NCBI GenBank assembly: GCA_030998225.1
Contig: JAPYXD010000723.1
Coordinates: 23,577,501-23,641,500, forward strand
Length of the DNA: 64,000 nt
Reading direction: 5' to 3'
Source of the DNA: Diplolepis rosae
Lineage: Eukaryota > Arthropoda > Insecta > Hymenoptera > Diplolepididae
Shown here: positions 45,069-57,075 of the stretch, in pieces
Position numbering within the stretch: the first letter of the stretch is position 1
Layout: every line of letters begins with the position of its first letter
Notes under the pieces: model-generated
What the model saw: only the letters and a program-made list of their open reading frames with translations
Database searches by the model: none
What the model was told of the DNA's origin: nothing
Translations under genes and position numbers: made by a program

Positions 45069-45830
45069 TTTTTTGCACAACTTGTGAAACCTGCACAATT
45101 TGTAGAAACGCCGAACTTGAAAAACATATACAATACAATACAATACACAAGAAAAACACACGGAGTAAAATATTTGTCTAAAATTACCAAATTATTTTGA
45201 AAGGTATTATAAAATTCTAAAGCGACGTACTTTTTTCTTATAAAATGGGAATTTTTATCGGTAATTCAGCGTATTTTATAATAAATAAAAAATAGTTCAA
45301 GAAACTTTACTCAACTTTGTCAAAGTTAAGTAAAGTTGCTCGAAAAATGTGAAACTCACAAAAGCTACCCAATTTGTAGATTGCGCAAAACTTCAAACAC
45401 ATGTAAAATCAACATTATTCGAACAATTTGTAGAACACGCACAACTCGAGAAACATATGAATCCCACAAAACATGTACAAATAAATAACTAAATTAACAA
45501 CCCGAGAAACATTCATAATTCACAAAACACTTTTAATTTCAAAACCTCACACATCTCGGGAAACATGCAAAAATTGCAAAACTCGCACAATATGTAAAAC
45601 ACGCTCAAAACTTGAGAAAACATTAACAATTGGCAAAACATGTTTAATTTTAAAATATCGAAAATTTCGGGTTGCATTTTTAAAACATGACCAACTTGGG
45701 AAACGTATAAAATTCACAAAAGATACTACTCAACTCACGAAAAGTGCATCACTCAAGAAGCATCCGCAACTTACAAAACCCGCATAACTTGTAGAAGACG
45801 CACATCTTAAAAAGCATGCACAACAGGGAG
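45069..45830. repeat. Degenerate short-period array (ACTCGAGAAACATG-like)
   Basis: Variants of CACAACTYGAGAAACATG, CAAAACATGTACAA and CAATTTGTAGAACACGC recur every ~18-25 bases over ~700 bases, without a fixed register. A block at ~45160-45345, with ends resembling family C (AATAGTTCAAGAAACTTTAC), interrupts it. Non-coding. Confidence 0.55.
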
Positions 45831-47285
45831 AAAGCTCTAGGGCCTTCACAAGTTTTTATTTACCTCTAATTATTTTTAGGTCAAAGGTCAATTTTAATAA
45901 GGTCTCTTTCAAAATTGAGTTATTTACTTAAATTCTCTAAACCTCAAATTTTTAGTTCAAAATCGATATACAAAATTGCAAATAGAAATTATCGAGTCAT
46001 TGACACCTTGAAGTAACTTCTACATAGAGGACCACGTCCGCCAAATTGTTTGGTCACCGTGACGCCTATTGGCGCAGTCTTAAGTGTGGGTTTCGTCGAA
46101 ATAGCTCAGTGACGAATCTGCATTCTGCATCAAACTGGACTGGAACAAATTTACTTCACTTGTCTTTCCTTGACTTTTATTACTCCAATAATTTATCGCA
46201 TATATGCATTTCGGAAATAGTCTTTGTCTGCGTTTCATGACAGTTACGACTTTCCTTTGATTACTGTTCAACGTAAAACTTATAAAATTTTCCTTTCTAT
46301 AATTCCTACAGTAAAACACTTTTCTAAACTACTATTCCTGCACAAAGCCACTGTGAACGTTTTTCAAAAAATTAAAATTGAATTTTATTTCATATTTGAT
46401 ATATGACGCGAGATTTTATCAAACCAGAGGCATAAAGCTAATTGAAATAGTCACATAATTAGTCATCATACCCAACCTCAATGGATAATTTAAATTCATC
46501 GATTAATGTGATATTTGCCTGAATCATGGAAGTGATAATCTTCAGGAATATAGGGATCGTCGAAAACTCAAGAATTCTGCAATCGGCCGTTAATAAATGT
46601 CCAAAAGAATGTTAAAAATCGCACATGATACGGCTAGCTTAGCAGCTCTGACTTGTAAAAGCAAAGAAAAGTGTTTAATCGACCATTCACAGGTTAATAT
46701 TTCTATTTATTTGCAGGTAAGGTGTACCTCATGCATACTTAACGTCTTTGCATCAAGACTCCACCGAAACATAAATCTGCGAGTGCGATTGGGGCTGAGA
46801 GAGACGAGAGGGCGCGTTGGATGAGAAATCCCATTCGAATTGACACGGATATTATAATTATCCATTTATACTTATAAAATAACCATTCGATAAATTATGA
46901 CATCGAATGCATTTCAATCTTGCTGTCGAGTGTAATGTTGCAACCAAAAGTAATATTACTGACGTGTCAAAGAGAAGGTACAGATCGTCGACCTTCTAGG
47001 GCAACTTGTTTCATTGCTCAACGGATTGTGCACTCGGTACCTAAATCGTAATAAATTATCAAACGTTTAATCTGGCCTTCAACAATAAATTAATAAGAAT
47101 AAATAGGCACCAATTTTTTAGAAAAATTACTCAGTAAACAAAACTTCTTTGTACCAAAGAAACTTGTTTATTGGTAGTAAAAGAAGAGTTTCTGCAATTC
47201 TAATAAATTTGTGTTGATTCAAGGAATTGTTTACTTTCGAGTGAGAATCGCTATAGGTGTGGCGAATCAAACTAATTTTCCTAAA
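45831..47285. other. No gene recognised
   Basis: Contains candidate recursive splice site 3 (46716). 46046-46406 and 46597-46824 have short frames that match no family. Confidence 0.4.
46690..46724 (+). other. Candidate recursive splice site 3
   Basis: TTCTATTTATTTGCAG joins GTAAGGTG at 46716/46717. A GTTAAT branch-point-like word lies ~20 bases upstream. As with the other three, an acceptor and donor abut on the + strand. Confidence 0.5.
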
Positions 47286-47287
47286 GG

Positions 47288-47742
47288 GGGTAGACCTGTG
47301 TCAAGAGCGATTTTCGAGCGCTTTTTTAGGATCAACGTTTAAGTAAAGTAATTAAAATTTTTTAATTATTCCTTCACGATTTTCTCGTTTTATTCTTAAA
47401 TATTTTACATTAGTTCTTTCAAAGGTGTTATTAAATTAGTAAATAAATGATCGAAGCGGTAACGAGATAAAAATTAATTTCACAAAATTTGAGCCGAATC
47501 GATTGAATAGATTTTCCGCAATCTCGCACACCAACTTGAAATACACGGTTTTGAGAAAAACGAGCTCAAAGTTTGAAAACGGGATGAATCATTGTTTTGA
47601 TCAACTTACGTTCATTCTGCAGCTCAAAAACTAAGCTGGTTTCGAACAAACCCTTTTAAAAAAGTCTTTTTAAGATCTTTTAGATTAGAAATAAGCAATA
47701 AAAAAAAAATCGATTTTTCGAAAATGACACACAGGTCTACCC
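47288..47742. mobile_element. 455-bp inverted-repeat element (GGGTAGACCTGTGT ends)
   Basis: GGTAGACCTGTGT at the left and its inverse at the right, followed inwards by ATTTTCGA words on both sides. The flanks also mirror each other loosely (GATTCAAGGAATTG / GTTTGAATCAC), hinting at an outer foldback. Non-coding. Confidence 0.65.
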
Positions 47743-48586
47743 ACTCAATTCAATAACAATTTCAATTTTTTCGACTAGAGAATTTGTTTGAATCACATGG
47801 ATTTCTTTTCTGGGTAAATACCCAGGTTTTTTTTATAATTATTGATTACTAGTACAAAAATGGTAATTGATCTCTTACACTGTTGGACAAGTTATGTATA
47901 ATATAATAATCTAATATAGATATAATATAATAAAATTATATAGATAATTGACAGTCCAAATTTCACAACTTGTTGGCAACGAACCATAACTGATTCTGCC
48001 TATTTTAAACATATTTTAGTACAATTTTTCGATTTTCTGTAACCATGACAGACTTGTGGGCAAATATTAGAGAAATTTTTGCATTTAAATTTATGAAGCA
48101 ATTTTTCTATGTTGTAAATCTGGCATACATTTTAACACTATGGTATGGATATATAATAGATTGTTTTCTCCATGAAAGTATTTGTGCATTTACATTTTAT
48201 TCCAATCATCCCCATAATATTATATATATTTATATAAATAAGAAGATGGGTAAAGTAAAATAGTTTGTTTTCTCTTAGAAGCAAAAGTATTTCTTTAGTG
48301 GTGAAGGGAATTGCATGAGCTACTGTTTTCTATTCAATTACGTGCCGATATCTAGTGCGAAATGTGGGTAACTGGGCTTCGTCCCTATTTCACAACAAAC
48401 CCTGCGATATAGAGTGTAAAGTATAGATAGGAATAGGTTTCCAAGGTAGGTTGACTGGAACGGTCAGGTCAGGGGAAAGTCTATTCCAAATCTAAAGTTA
48501 GAAAAGACAAGAGTTTCCTTTAATGAATGGACCCAATTTTTGATAAACTATACTTATATCTTAACTTGGCCTTCTTGTCGAAAGTT
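47743..48586. other. AT-rich, no gene recognised
   Basis: A 72-codon frame at 48045-48263 is AT-driven. No repeat border seen. Confidence 0.4.
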
Positions 48587-49105
48587 TCAAACTGGAATTC
48601 AATCAGGGTAAATCCAAGACAATCAGAAATCTGTTTCTGAACCATTCTAAATAATTTCGAGCCAATTCAGTTCGAATGAATCCAAGGTAGTATTGATTCC
48701 AATTAAAAATACGGTTTAGATTCACCCAAGTTCGGATTCATTCGGTTTGATTTGGATTGTAAACATTGTTTATATGTATTCATTAGATTTGAAGCCTCGG
48801 ATTGATTTTTAACTGTTTTTCATCCCTGGAGAAACTTCCGAAATTGAATTTAATCCAAGCGAATTAAAACATTTTTGAACCTTCTTCGATGCAAGGTGGT
48901 TAAAAATCAATCCGATTAATTTTGATTGAATTAGGACTTTAGTCCTGATTCGGATTCATTTGGATTTTACCCGAATAAATTGGAGTGATTTTAAACCGAT
49001 TTGTATCGAACGAGATTCAAAAGGTTTTTCGGATTGGTTCGGAATAATTCGGGAATAGATTTCCGAATGGCTCAGATTTGCTCGGATTCAATCCTAATTC
49101 GAAAC
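48587..49105. mobile_element. ~520-bp GGATT/AATCC-rich foldback
   Basis: Left AGTTTCAAACTGGAATTCAA and reversed right AGTTTCGAATTAGGATTGAA are inverted. The interior is dominated by CGGATTCATT/GGATTGGTTCGG words. 24085-24248 is made of similar words and may be a fragment of the same family. The frame at 49001-49183 is repeat sequence. Confidence 0.55.
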
Positions 49106-51970
49106 TTGCGCATGGACTACGCGAAATTTACAAACAACATTAAAATATTAAGCATCTTGGATACTAAAAAGCATACCTTTTAGGTTAAATTGCAAGTGTA
49201 ATGATTCTGCACCGATGAAACAATGGTGAAAAAACTTAAATTATTATTATTTCAAACCATATACGGCACATAATGTACATGTACATGTAATTTATAGGTT
49301 ATGTGCAACTCTGAGGCAATACTTGTCAACATAATGACATGTTCACATTTTGTGTGTTGCGCAACCAATAACTCTTGCACAGAATCTACACACGGAGCAT
49401 GAACGCACCTTCATCCTTTTTGAATTTCTATTTAATAATTCTTAACCTACATATTTCTCAGTAAAATGAACTTTACATTAAATAACATCAACTTTGATAC
49501 TATTGATGAGATCTTTGTATATTAAGAGTGACACTCGAGTAAATAATGCAGCGATATTTCTTTTATAGAGTCGATCCTTTTTTACTAATAGGTTTCACGT
49601 AAAACTTATTATTATCATCTGAAGAGATTTACATTTCGACAGACAGCTCTTAAAAATTACTTGGAATTAAAATACTCTATTTTCAAATAAGACACTTCTC
49701 AATATGTGCTTACTCATACGGAGGGTTTAGTCGAAATTGCAACAAACACATTTCGACAAATCAGTTAATTGGATGACAGCCAATGTTGATGTCGTCGCCA
49801 CAGGTCGGAGTCCTTGCGTACACTCATATGATAATAAAAGTGATCAACTCGATCAATCGCAATACAAAGTCTGATAAATCAGTCTAAAAATTACATACTC
49901 TCATAAAAAAGAAGTAATAGACTTTTATAGGGTATAAATCTATTATAAAATGACAAATTATTCCTGCATTAAAGTTTTTTAATCATAATTCACAGTAGGT
50001 AATAAGGTTTGTTGAATCTCAACCAAAGCGTGAAATTGAAACAGAGTTAATAATTTAGATTGTTCAGATTAATCGATTACTACTGGGACAGTTATAAGCT
50101 CCATAAAATAAATCATATCTCGATATTGAAATAAATCAGTGCAGTGAAAATTCATATTGATTTATAAGAAAAAGTAGAAGAGCTGTGCACGCGACTGAGA
50201 GAAAAAGCACGTGGCTAATGACAAAATGGATAGAGAGTAATAATTCGTACATTAAAATCAGTGATGAAGTCGCGATTTTTATGGAATATGGGAAAAAAAC
50301 GGTTGCGTAGGCTCAAGGTACGCGAATGATCGATACGGTATAATATTATGACCGGTTTAACAATATTTTCCTCTGGTTTACTCGTGGCTAACAAAGTTTC
50401 GACATTCTTCCATCCAACTATCGATAATTGACCTCTGACGCGAAACCACCAGAGTCGGGAAAGTTTACCGCACACGCGCGTGAAAAACCGGGTGAATGAA
50501 CGGATAGAGCAATAGATCAGATAAACGAACCCGATTCCTCACTGGACTGCGAAACGATTCTCCTCCCTTTCCAGAGAAAAAGATCGAGAGTGCAGACCCA
50601 ACTTTCTTTCTTTATTTCCTCATGTGTGAGTTGTATTTAGAGTTCGAAAATTATCGGTGACATAAAATTCGAGTAGGTAACAATGAACATTGCCATATAT
50701 TACCGATAGTGCGAAAACTTATTGGGAATTTACGAGATGATTCATTTTTAACCTTTATTTGTTATGTTCATTCATATGAATAATATTTATATTCTTTTTC
50801 TATTTTTTATTTATTATTATTTTCAATCTCTTGAAAAAAGCTTCATAAAATACTTATTCTTTCCACATGGACAATGCGGAAAAAATAGATTTTTCAAATA
50901 CCAACAGACGTGAAGCATATCGGGTTTTCATACGATACGCACGAGACCAGACAATTTTAGCAATATTATTAGATTATTTTTCCTGAACAAGGTCGATTTT
51001 GTGAATGTAGAAACCTTTGAATTTTCAGTCATTTTTGAAGTGTAACTGTTGGAAAGCTATTATTATTTACTATATTTCCTAAAACTATGTACATAAAAAA
51101 CTTTAATTCAAGCCGTACTTAGAATCAATGGGTCGAAAGTCAAGAAAAAATTGAATGTTACCAAATTGATAAATAGATGGTAATAAAATTAAACATAGAA
51201 AATATTAGGTCATCATTAAAGTACAATAAAAAACGAGAGATAAGATTATTTTAAAGACTCTTATCCGTGTGTCTTGGTGTAATAAGCGTTTCTAACTTTA
51301 CGTTTACCAATTTTCTTCGGCTATTAAAAACGTAAACGTTAGACGTCTCGAGGACTCTCTCACCTTTGATGCAGTTATGGGACAAGGCACTGTTCCGAAA
51401 ATGTAGTCTTAACTTCACTGCGCATGCCTCCCTCAAATCTAACTGACCAGTCTCGTCATCAGTCCACAAGAAATAGCCAATGAACTTGAGTCAAGTAAGA
51501 ATTCAAGAGCTACACTTGCTTCTGACAAACGAACAACCTGCAACTCGAAAGTAGTTTGAACAATCGTGTCAAATGACACATATTATATAACGGGGGTCTT
51601 GCCGCAGAAAGAGAACAAACTCTGACTAACAATGCACACACACACACACACACACACACCCTAAGCAATAAATGTGTGCACTGAGAAGCATTGCACATGC
51701 ACTTGAATTGCCCAACCAATCTATGAAGCGGAATGTACTCGGATCAGCAACTCTTTACAGCTTACATCTACGGATTTATTCCGATAGTTTAACTAGGTTC
51801 ACGTTGAGTAACGGATTGCCACCACATTTTTTCCTAGTACTTAGGTACAAGAACCCATCGAATGCACCTAATCAAAAGGACATAACTTAGATTTTGCAAC
51901 TTGCTACTTATATTATTCAATCATTATGGGGCTCAAATTTATAACATAAGAAATTTTTTTCAAAATTTAA
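49106..51970. other. No gene recognised
   Basis: (CA)n run at 51633-51659. 50200-50600 and 51270-51460 are GC-richer, with short minus frames of unknown nature. No RNA gene or conserved domain. Confidence 0.4.
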
Positions 51971-52166
51971 AAGCACACGGAGAGAGTTTTATATTAATTC
52001 CTACCGTCAGAAAATATGATTTTTTACTATGTTCCATTTGAAAAGTGGACCATACTGACATTACACCAAATTTCAGTAGGGTTCATAGTAATTTACGGGA
52101 TGATCAGAATGATATGAAACGTTAAAATAAATGCTATAAAACATAATAAAATACAGTCTTGTCTCT

Positions 52167-53009
52167 ACCCGTGCAGAAATAGCCCAACTTGTTCGCAAGT
52201 TCCGATCCGGGCCCGATAGGATTTTCCACATGTGGCCTCAGGGGGGCATATGGTGTGGCCCGGGTCAGAACCATATCGGATTATGATAGACAAGATTATT
52301 TGTAAATTTTGTGTTGTGGTCGTGATATTGTAGTGACTATATTGAAATTAAAATGGCAAAAGCAAAAAGTACATGGCGAGTTCGGAAGCACAGAATCGTT
52401 GGTGAAATTTCTTATATCCGCATTATAGATCAAGGTAAGTTAATTCACTAGATTCTTTACATAAATCCTAACATTGCAATGCACTAGATTATTACTTCTT
52501 ATATTTTTTTATTAACGGTAATTTGAAAAGAAAAGAAAATTATAATTTTAAGTGTAAAACTTTATTGTGTTTCATTATTTTTTATATCGTATATTCAATT
52601 TTCCAAAGTGAATTTTTTAGAAAGAAGATTATTAATAATGTAATTTATTTTTAGATTCAAAAGAATCGAATAGTTCTACAGACTACGAAGATGGGCTTGG
52701 AGATTATACTGTTTGTATACTTTTGATTATACTGTTGCATTACTAATCTGAATTTATGAAAAAAAATTTTTGAAACAACTATTTATTGTAATTAAACAAA
52801 AACCTTTTAAATTTTACTATTTGTAGAAATACAAAATTAGAAGGGGCCATATCTAGGCCAAATCGGGCCCCCATTTTACAGGCCCAGATCTGGGCCCAAT
52901 CGGGTAGGGCGTTTCATTACTGGTCTGGCGCTAGACAGATTGCCATATCGGGGCCACATTTTTCCCTATCGGGGGCCGATCGGCGCCCCATCTAAATTTC
53001 TGCACGGGT
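52167..53009. mobile_element. 843-bp GC-ended element with a mini-gene
   Basis: ACCCGTGCAGAAAT at 52167-52180 is perfectly inverted at 52996-53009. Both ends then carry many GGGCCCGAT/ATCGGGCCC words, as in 777-1178 and 3686-3860. Its AT-rich middle holds a possible two-exon frame (52353-52746). Confidence 0.75.
52353..52746 (+). CDS. Possible two-exon 57-residue ORF in transposon
   Basis: Exon 1 (52353-52434) starts with ATG and ends CAAG before GTAAGTT. An intron of 220 bases ends TTATTTTTAG, and exon 2 (52655-52746) continues in frame to TAA. The product begins MAKAKSTWRVRKHRIVGEIS (basic) and continues DSKESNSSTDYEDGLGDY (acidic), ending in a hydrophobic tail. No family is recognised. 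It could be the amino end of a decayed transposase or host-derived passenger. The strong donor and the frame match across the splice are the only support. Confidence 0.3.
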
Positions 53010-53688
53010 TCAAAAAGTTTCTACGGTTTATAATGAAATTCAACGTTCCTTTATTGTCATATTTTACTATGGTCCATTGTAAATTTTCAAAGCAGACATT
53101 GCTGAATCCGCTATATACCCAATGAAATTTTACACTTAATACTCCGTATTTTACTATAAACAGTTTTAATACAAACGATGCGAATTTGTTAAATTTTTTT
53201 CAGAATTTCAAAAAATATCTCAAATAGGAAATTAATTTTCTACTTGATAGATCAATGTTGAAATTCAATAATGTTTCCATTTACAATTATTATCTAATAT
53301 ACAATAAAAATTTAAATAAATTCATTGATAAAAACACTGTTACGATTAACTAATAAATCTATCATGATAATTCGAAAATTATTTAAAAAAATAATAGATA
53401 AAATTGCAATTTTTTAGAGAACAACGAAAAATCTATCAAATTAGTAAAATTATAATTTTTAAAACAGGTAAAATATTAATAATTTGATGGAAAAATTTTC
53501 TAACCTCAATATTCAATGATCTTGTGTTTAGAAATAAATTTGGCGAAACTTACCTTTTCATCCAAAAACACTCGAAAATCGCACGTAAAAATAAAAAATG
53601 TACTATTTAATGTTTCTGATAATTTCTGTGTCGTCCACTGTTATGGTGCGAGAATTGTAATATTTAGTATAAAACTTTCTCTGTGCAG

Positions 53689-55392
53689 ACATTTCTGTGA
53701 TATTTGCCGAAAAGTTTGTCATGTTTACAGAAAATTGGAAAATTGCAATAAAATTTCTTAAAAATCAGCAGAATCAGTCATGGGTCGTTGGCGAAAAACT
53801 TTAAAATTTAGACTATCAATTTAAGAAATAATAATCTCAGTATCAGCTGAATTTATTTTATTCTATCATTTGCAATTTAAAACATTATGCATATAATAAT
53901 TTAAGAAATCATTAATTATTTTGGAACCAAGAATCAATAATCTACATGCTAGGAAAGTTACCAAGCGGACATTTTGCCTATATTTTAATTTTATGTTTTT
54001 GGAAAAAAGCACCTAAAATTTTGTAACTTTACTGAATACTACTCCAATTTAACTACTTTAATCTAGGATAAGTAAAAAATATGTATTAAATAATGGAGAT
54101 GCGTAAAATGCTGGGACTTATATTTCACAGTTTTTTGGCAATGTCCCATAATTATCATTTGTAATTGATTATATTATTTTAATCATCATTTCCTCGTCAT
54201 GGTTGCACTCAGAAAAATATTTGGTTAATTCAACCAAAAATATTTTATACTATATACACTGTCAAAAATGTTCTGAAATTTGTGAAATTTGTAAGCTACA
54301 AAAGTAACGGAAAATTATGTGTAATTTATGATACTTTTAATTTCTAGCCAGATAATTAGACTAAGTGATAAAATAACCATCTTACCAATAAATAATTCAT
54401 TACTATTTTTCTGTTTCAGGTGAGTGTCTTTGTTGCAATAAGTATGTACATTGAATTTGGGGCATTAAAAGTGAGTAAGATTTTCCGTGATATTGAAAAC
54501 TTCCATCTCTTTTATTCTCTCTAGATATAGTATTTATTCTTCATTTTTTACTGGCATTTCGTTACACCAAGATTTTATTAATTTTTGAACATTTTATCGA
54601 ATTAATTATACCTGAAGCAAATTAATTAAAATGTAGATGTACCTATATAAATTTTAAAGTCAGCTGAATAACGATTGAAAAAAAATTCTGAATTATAATA
54701 GTTGAAAATTTTTTTTTATAACTTTATTTTTTTAGATAAAAAGTAAATTAAACCTTAGGAACGTTACGATCAAACATAAAATAAGGATAAAAAATTCATT
54801 TTGGAAATATATAGAGTGTCCATAAAAAATTTTATAACACTTAAAATAAATTTTCCGTACTCTATCGGATTGATTCTTTGAATTCCCAATTACATTTATA
54901 TTTTGTAGCTTTTAAATATGTTCTAAGTCGTAAGGTCTTTTTGAAAAAATAGAAAGGGTATTAAGAGAACCACAAACCGACCCATTTTCAGCTAACCTCA
55001 GAATTCTTTTAGCTTCGAGTTTAAACTCTTAAATATACATCACCATTAAGCGCTTCTCCGGGCAAGATGGCGTTATTGTTTTCGCGTACTTATGTTCTTT
55101 ATTTGCCTCTTGTCGCAATTGTGTTTGAGAACACAGTACATGACGATTCTCCCCAAGTGAAACAAATAACGATCTTAAGTCGTGTGTCCTTTATTTTGTC
55201 TTGGAGTGACCTTGTCTCATGCAATTGACAATCGTCCAAAACTCGACTCAAAGGAATTAAATGTAAGTTTGAAGCATTTTGAATTATTTATTCCTTGCTT
55301 AGAGAGCAAAATGGATATTTAAGATCACTATCAACTCTCTTTATTTAAATCAGCAGTTTTTTTTACTACTTATAATCAGTGGATAGATTCTA
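53689..55392. other. AT-rich, no gene recognised
   Basis: Contains candidate recursive splice site 4 (54419). The 81-codon frame at 53516-53761 overlaps the outer transposon end and is not called. Confidence 0.4.
54395..54428 (+). other. Candidate recursive splice site 4
   Basis: TACTATTTTTCTGTTTCAG joins GTGAGTGT at 54419/54420. Strong pyrimidine tract, strong donor and no exon in between; among the two best of the four sites. Confidence 0.55.
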
Positions 55393-55480
55393 CACGGAGA
55401 AAAATATAGAAACTTTACTCAACTTCTAGCAAAGTTGGGACATATATATACAAGTTTGAGATTATTTAATGTTATTATAA
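55393..55480 (+). mobile_element. Lone family C end
   Basis: TACACGGAGAAAAATATAG, ACTTTACTCAACTT and AGTTGGGACATAT match the left inverted repeat of 22751-23459. No matching right end was found downstream, so it is a truncated copy. Confidence 0.6.
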
Positions 55481-55939
55481 TAATTTGTGACGTGCCTACC
55501 CGAGTCGAAATCCTGAGACTCGCCTCAATCTCTATACTATCGAGGTTGAGGCAAATGTGTAACGGCGGCTACGAGAATCTGAGAAGGGAATCTATAAATT
55601 TTCAACATTCATAGTTAACTCTCTTCTAGTGATCGAAAACTGCACATATTACCGTTTTCCCGCTTTCCCGTTTTTCGAGGGTGAGGCGATGGCCAACTCT
55701 ATGCAAAATTACCTCGTTAAATACTCACCTCGGTCTCCTTATGTCCTCTTTTACATTCGTTCAGTTCTCTTTTCGCTCTCGCTTTAAGGAAAAATAGCCT
55801 ATTATTCATATTATTACTTTTCATAATTTATTATTGGTTATCAAAATTGACAAATTGACATTGACAACGAAATTTTCGTTGGCATAAAGGTCAAAACCAA
55901 AGAACTTGGGTAAAACTCAATGATTGTATTTGAATTACA

Positions 55940-56579
55940 CAGGCTGACAAGATTTGCAACCCAGAAACGAGGCAATACTTATCCGAAGGTTTTTAGTGAG
56001 CTGAATCGTAATTCGACCTCAGAATTGCTCCATCACCTCAGGTTTTTTAAAATTCCCTAACTGTGTATAGAATAACCCCTAATATAGCGAAAAATGTTGT
56101 ATTTTGCACTTTTAGGTTAGAAAATTTAAAAAACCTGAGGTGATGGAGCAATTCTGAGGTTGGATCTGGATTTACATAGCAAGCCAAGAAACATAGAAGC
56201 GCATTATTTCTTCTGCTTTCCGGACGAACTTTTTTTCGGTAAGGTTGTATTCACGAAAACGATAAAGTACTCAACTTCATTGAACGATATCTCCAAGAAA
56301 AAAAAAGATATCTGAAAAATTCAAAAAGGATTTTGAAGGGTAAAAGTGGTACTTTCAGACGCCGTAACGAGTTTCGAGAAAAAAAATGATTCGCGATATA
56401 ATTCAACTCCGAATATAACAATAAACCTTGTTTTTGCATTTTTAGGTTAGGATATCTCAATAACCTGAGGTGATGGAGCAATTCTGAGCTCGGATTACGA
56501 TTCAGCGCACCAAAAACCTTCGGTTGAGTATTGTCTCGTTTCTGGGGTATTCGTTCTGTGAATTGTTGTCGGCCTGTCT
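55940..56579. repeat. Foldback with three copies of one module
   Basis: CCTGAGGTGATGGAGCAATT occurs at 56133 and 56463 (direct) and near 56022-56043 (inverted). The outer arms AGGCTGACAA...CCAGAAACGAGGCAATACT and its reverse at the right pair over ~110 bases. Confidence 0.75.
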
Positions 56580-56589
56580 TATTGTTGTA

Positions 56590-57075
56590 TTTAGTACAGC
56601 TGATTAAATCAATAGAATAACTTTCAAGCAAGAGTTTTCTACAATAATGAATTTATTTAAGCTGAAACTTTAGGGCATAATAAAGGACATACGAGCGGAT
56701 GGCTGTAGACTTCCATTAGTTCTAAACAATAATAAAATAATAATTTAAAATTAGGTGGTTGAATTCGAAATTTTTGCCACTACGCCTGCGTAGCTCAGTT
56801 GGTTAGAGCAGTCGACCGGCAATCAAGAGACCAAGGCTCAAATCTTGGCACAGTCGAAAGCGTCTCTTTTTCCACAGAAAGATTTCAAATTCTTAAAAAA
56901 AAAATCCCTATTTTACCGACACCAAAATTATTTTAATTGCTAAAAACTAATTAAAGCCTATAGCCATCCGCTAATATCTCCTTTAGTATGTTTTAAAGTT
57001 TCAGCTAAAAAAATTCCTTATGATTGAAAAATCCTAGGGGAAACTGATTTTATTGATTTAATCGGCTGTATACTA
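56590..57075. repeat. Foldback, ~135-bp arms, SINE in the loop
   Basis: TACAGCTGATTAAATCAATA, AGCTGAAACTTTA and GCGGATGGCTGTAG on the left are inverted at 56943-57075. The unpaired centre holds the SINE. Confidence 0.75.
56784..56904 (+). mobile_element. tRNA-derived SINE
   Basis: The head GCCTGCGTAGCTCAGTTGG has a clear Pol III A box (TAGCTCAGTTGG, 56791-56802) and D-stem. GGCTCAAATCT (56835-56845) is a B box with a T-arm-like CCAAG/CTTGG stem. The anticodon arm does not fold properly, so it is not a working tRNA. A ~45-base tail follows (CAGTCGAAAGCGTCTC...) and then a short A-run (56895-56904). Window positions 1-50 are a second copy's tail. Confidence 0.8.

Larger units (their letters stand above)
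51973..53688. mobile_element. Outer AT-rich inverted-repeat element, boundaries uncertain
   Basis: GCACACGGAGAGAGTTTTAT at 51973 is mirrored by ATAAAACTTTCTCTGTGCA near 53668-53686. An alternative right end is at ~53146 (CTCCGTATTTTACTAT). TTTACTATGKTCCATTTG-like blocks lie on both sides of the GC-rich insert (52167-53009). Confidence 0.4.

Noticed and set aside
55715..55740. Minus-strand donor GAG-GTGAGTATT
   Set aside because: A single good donor word without an exon or acceptor context is expected by chance in 64 kb.
56251..56631. 126-codon minus frame
   Set aside because: Lies within a foldback arm; a repeat shadow.
56784..56853. Functional tRNA gene
   Set aside because: The A and B boxes are present, but the anticodon arm does not pair and the unit is followed by a repeated tail and an A-run, as in a SINE.
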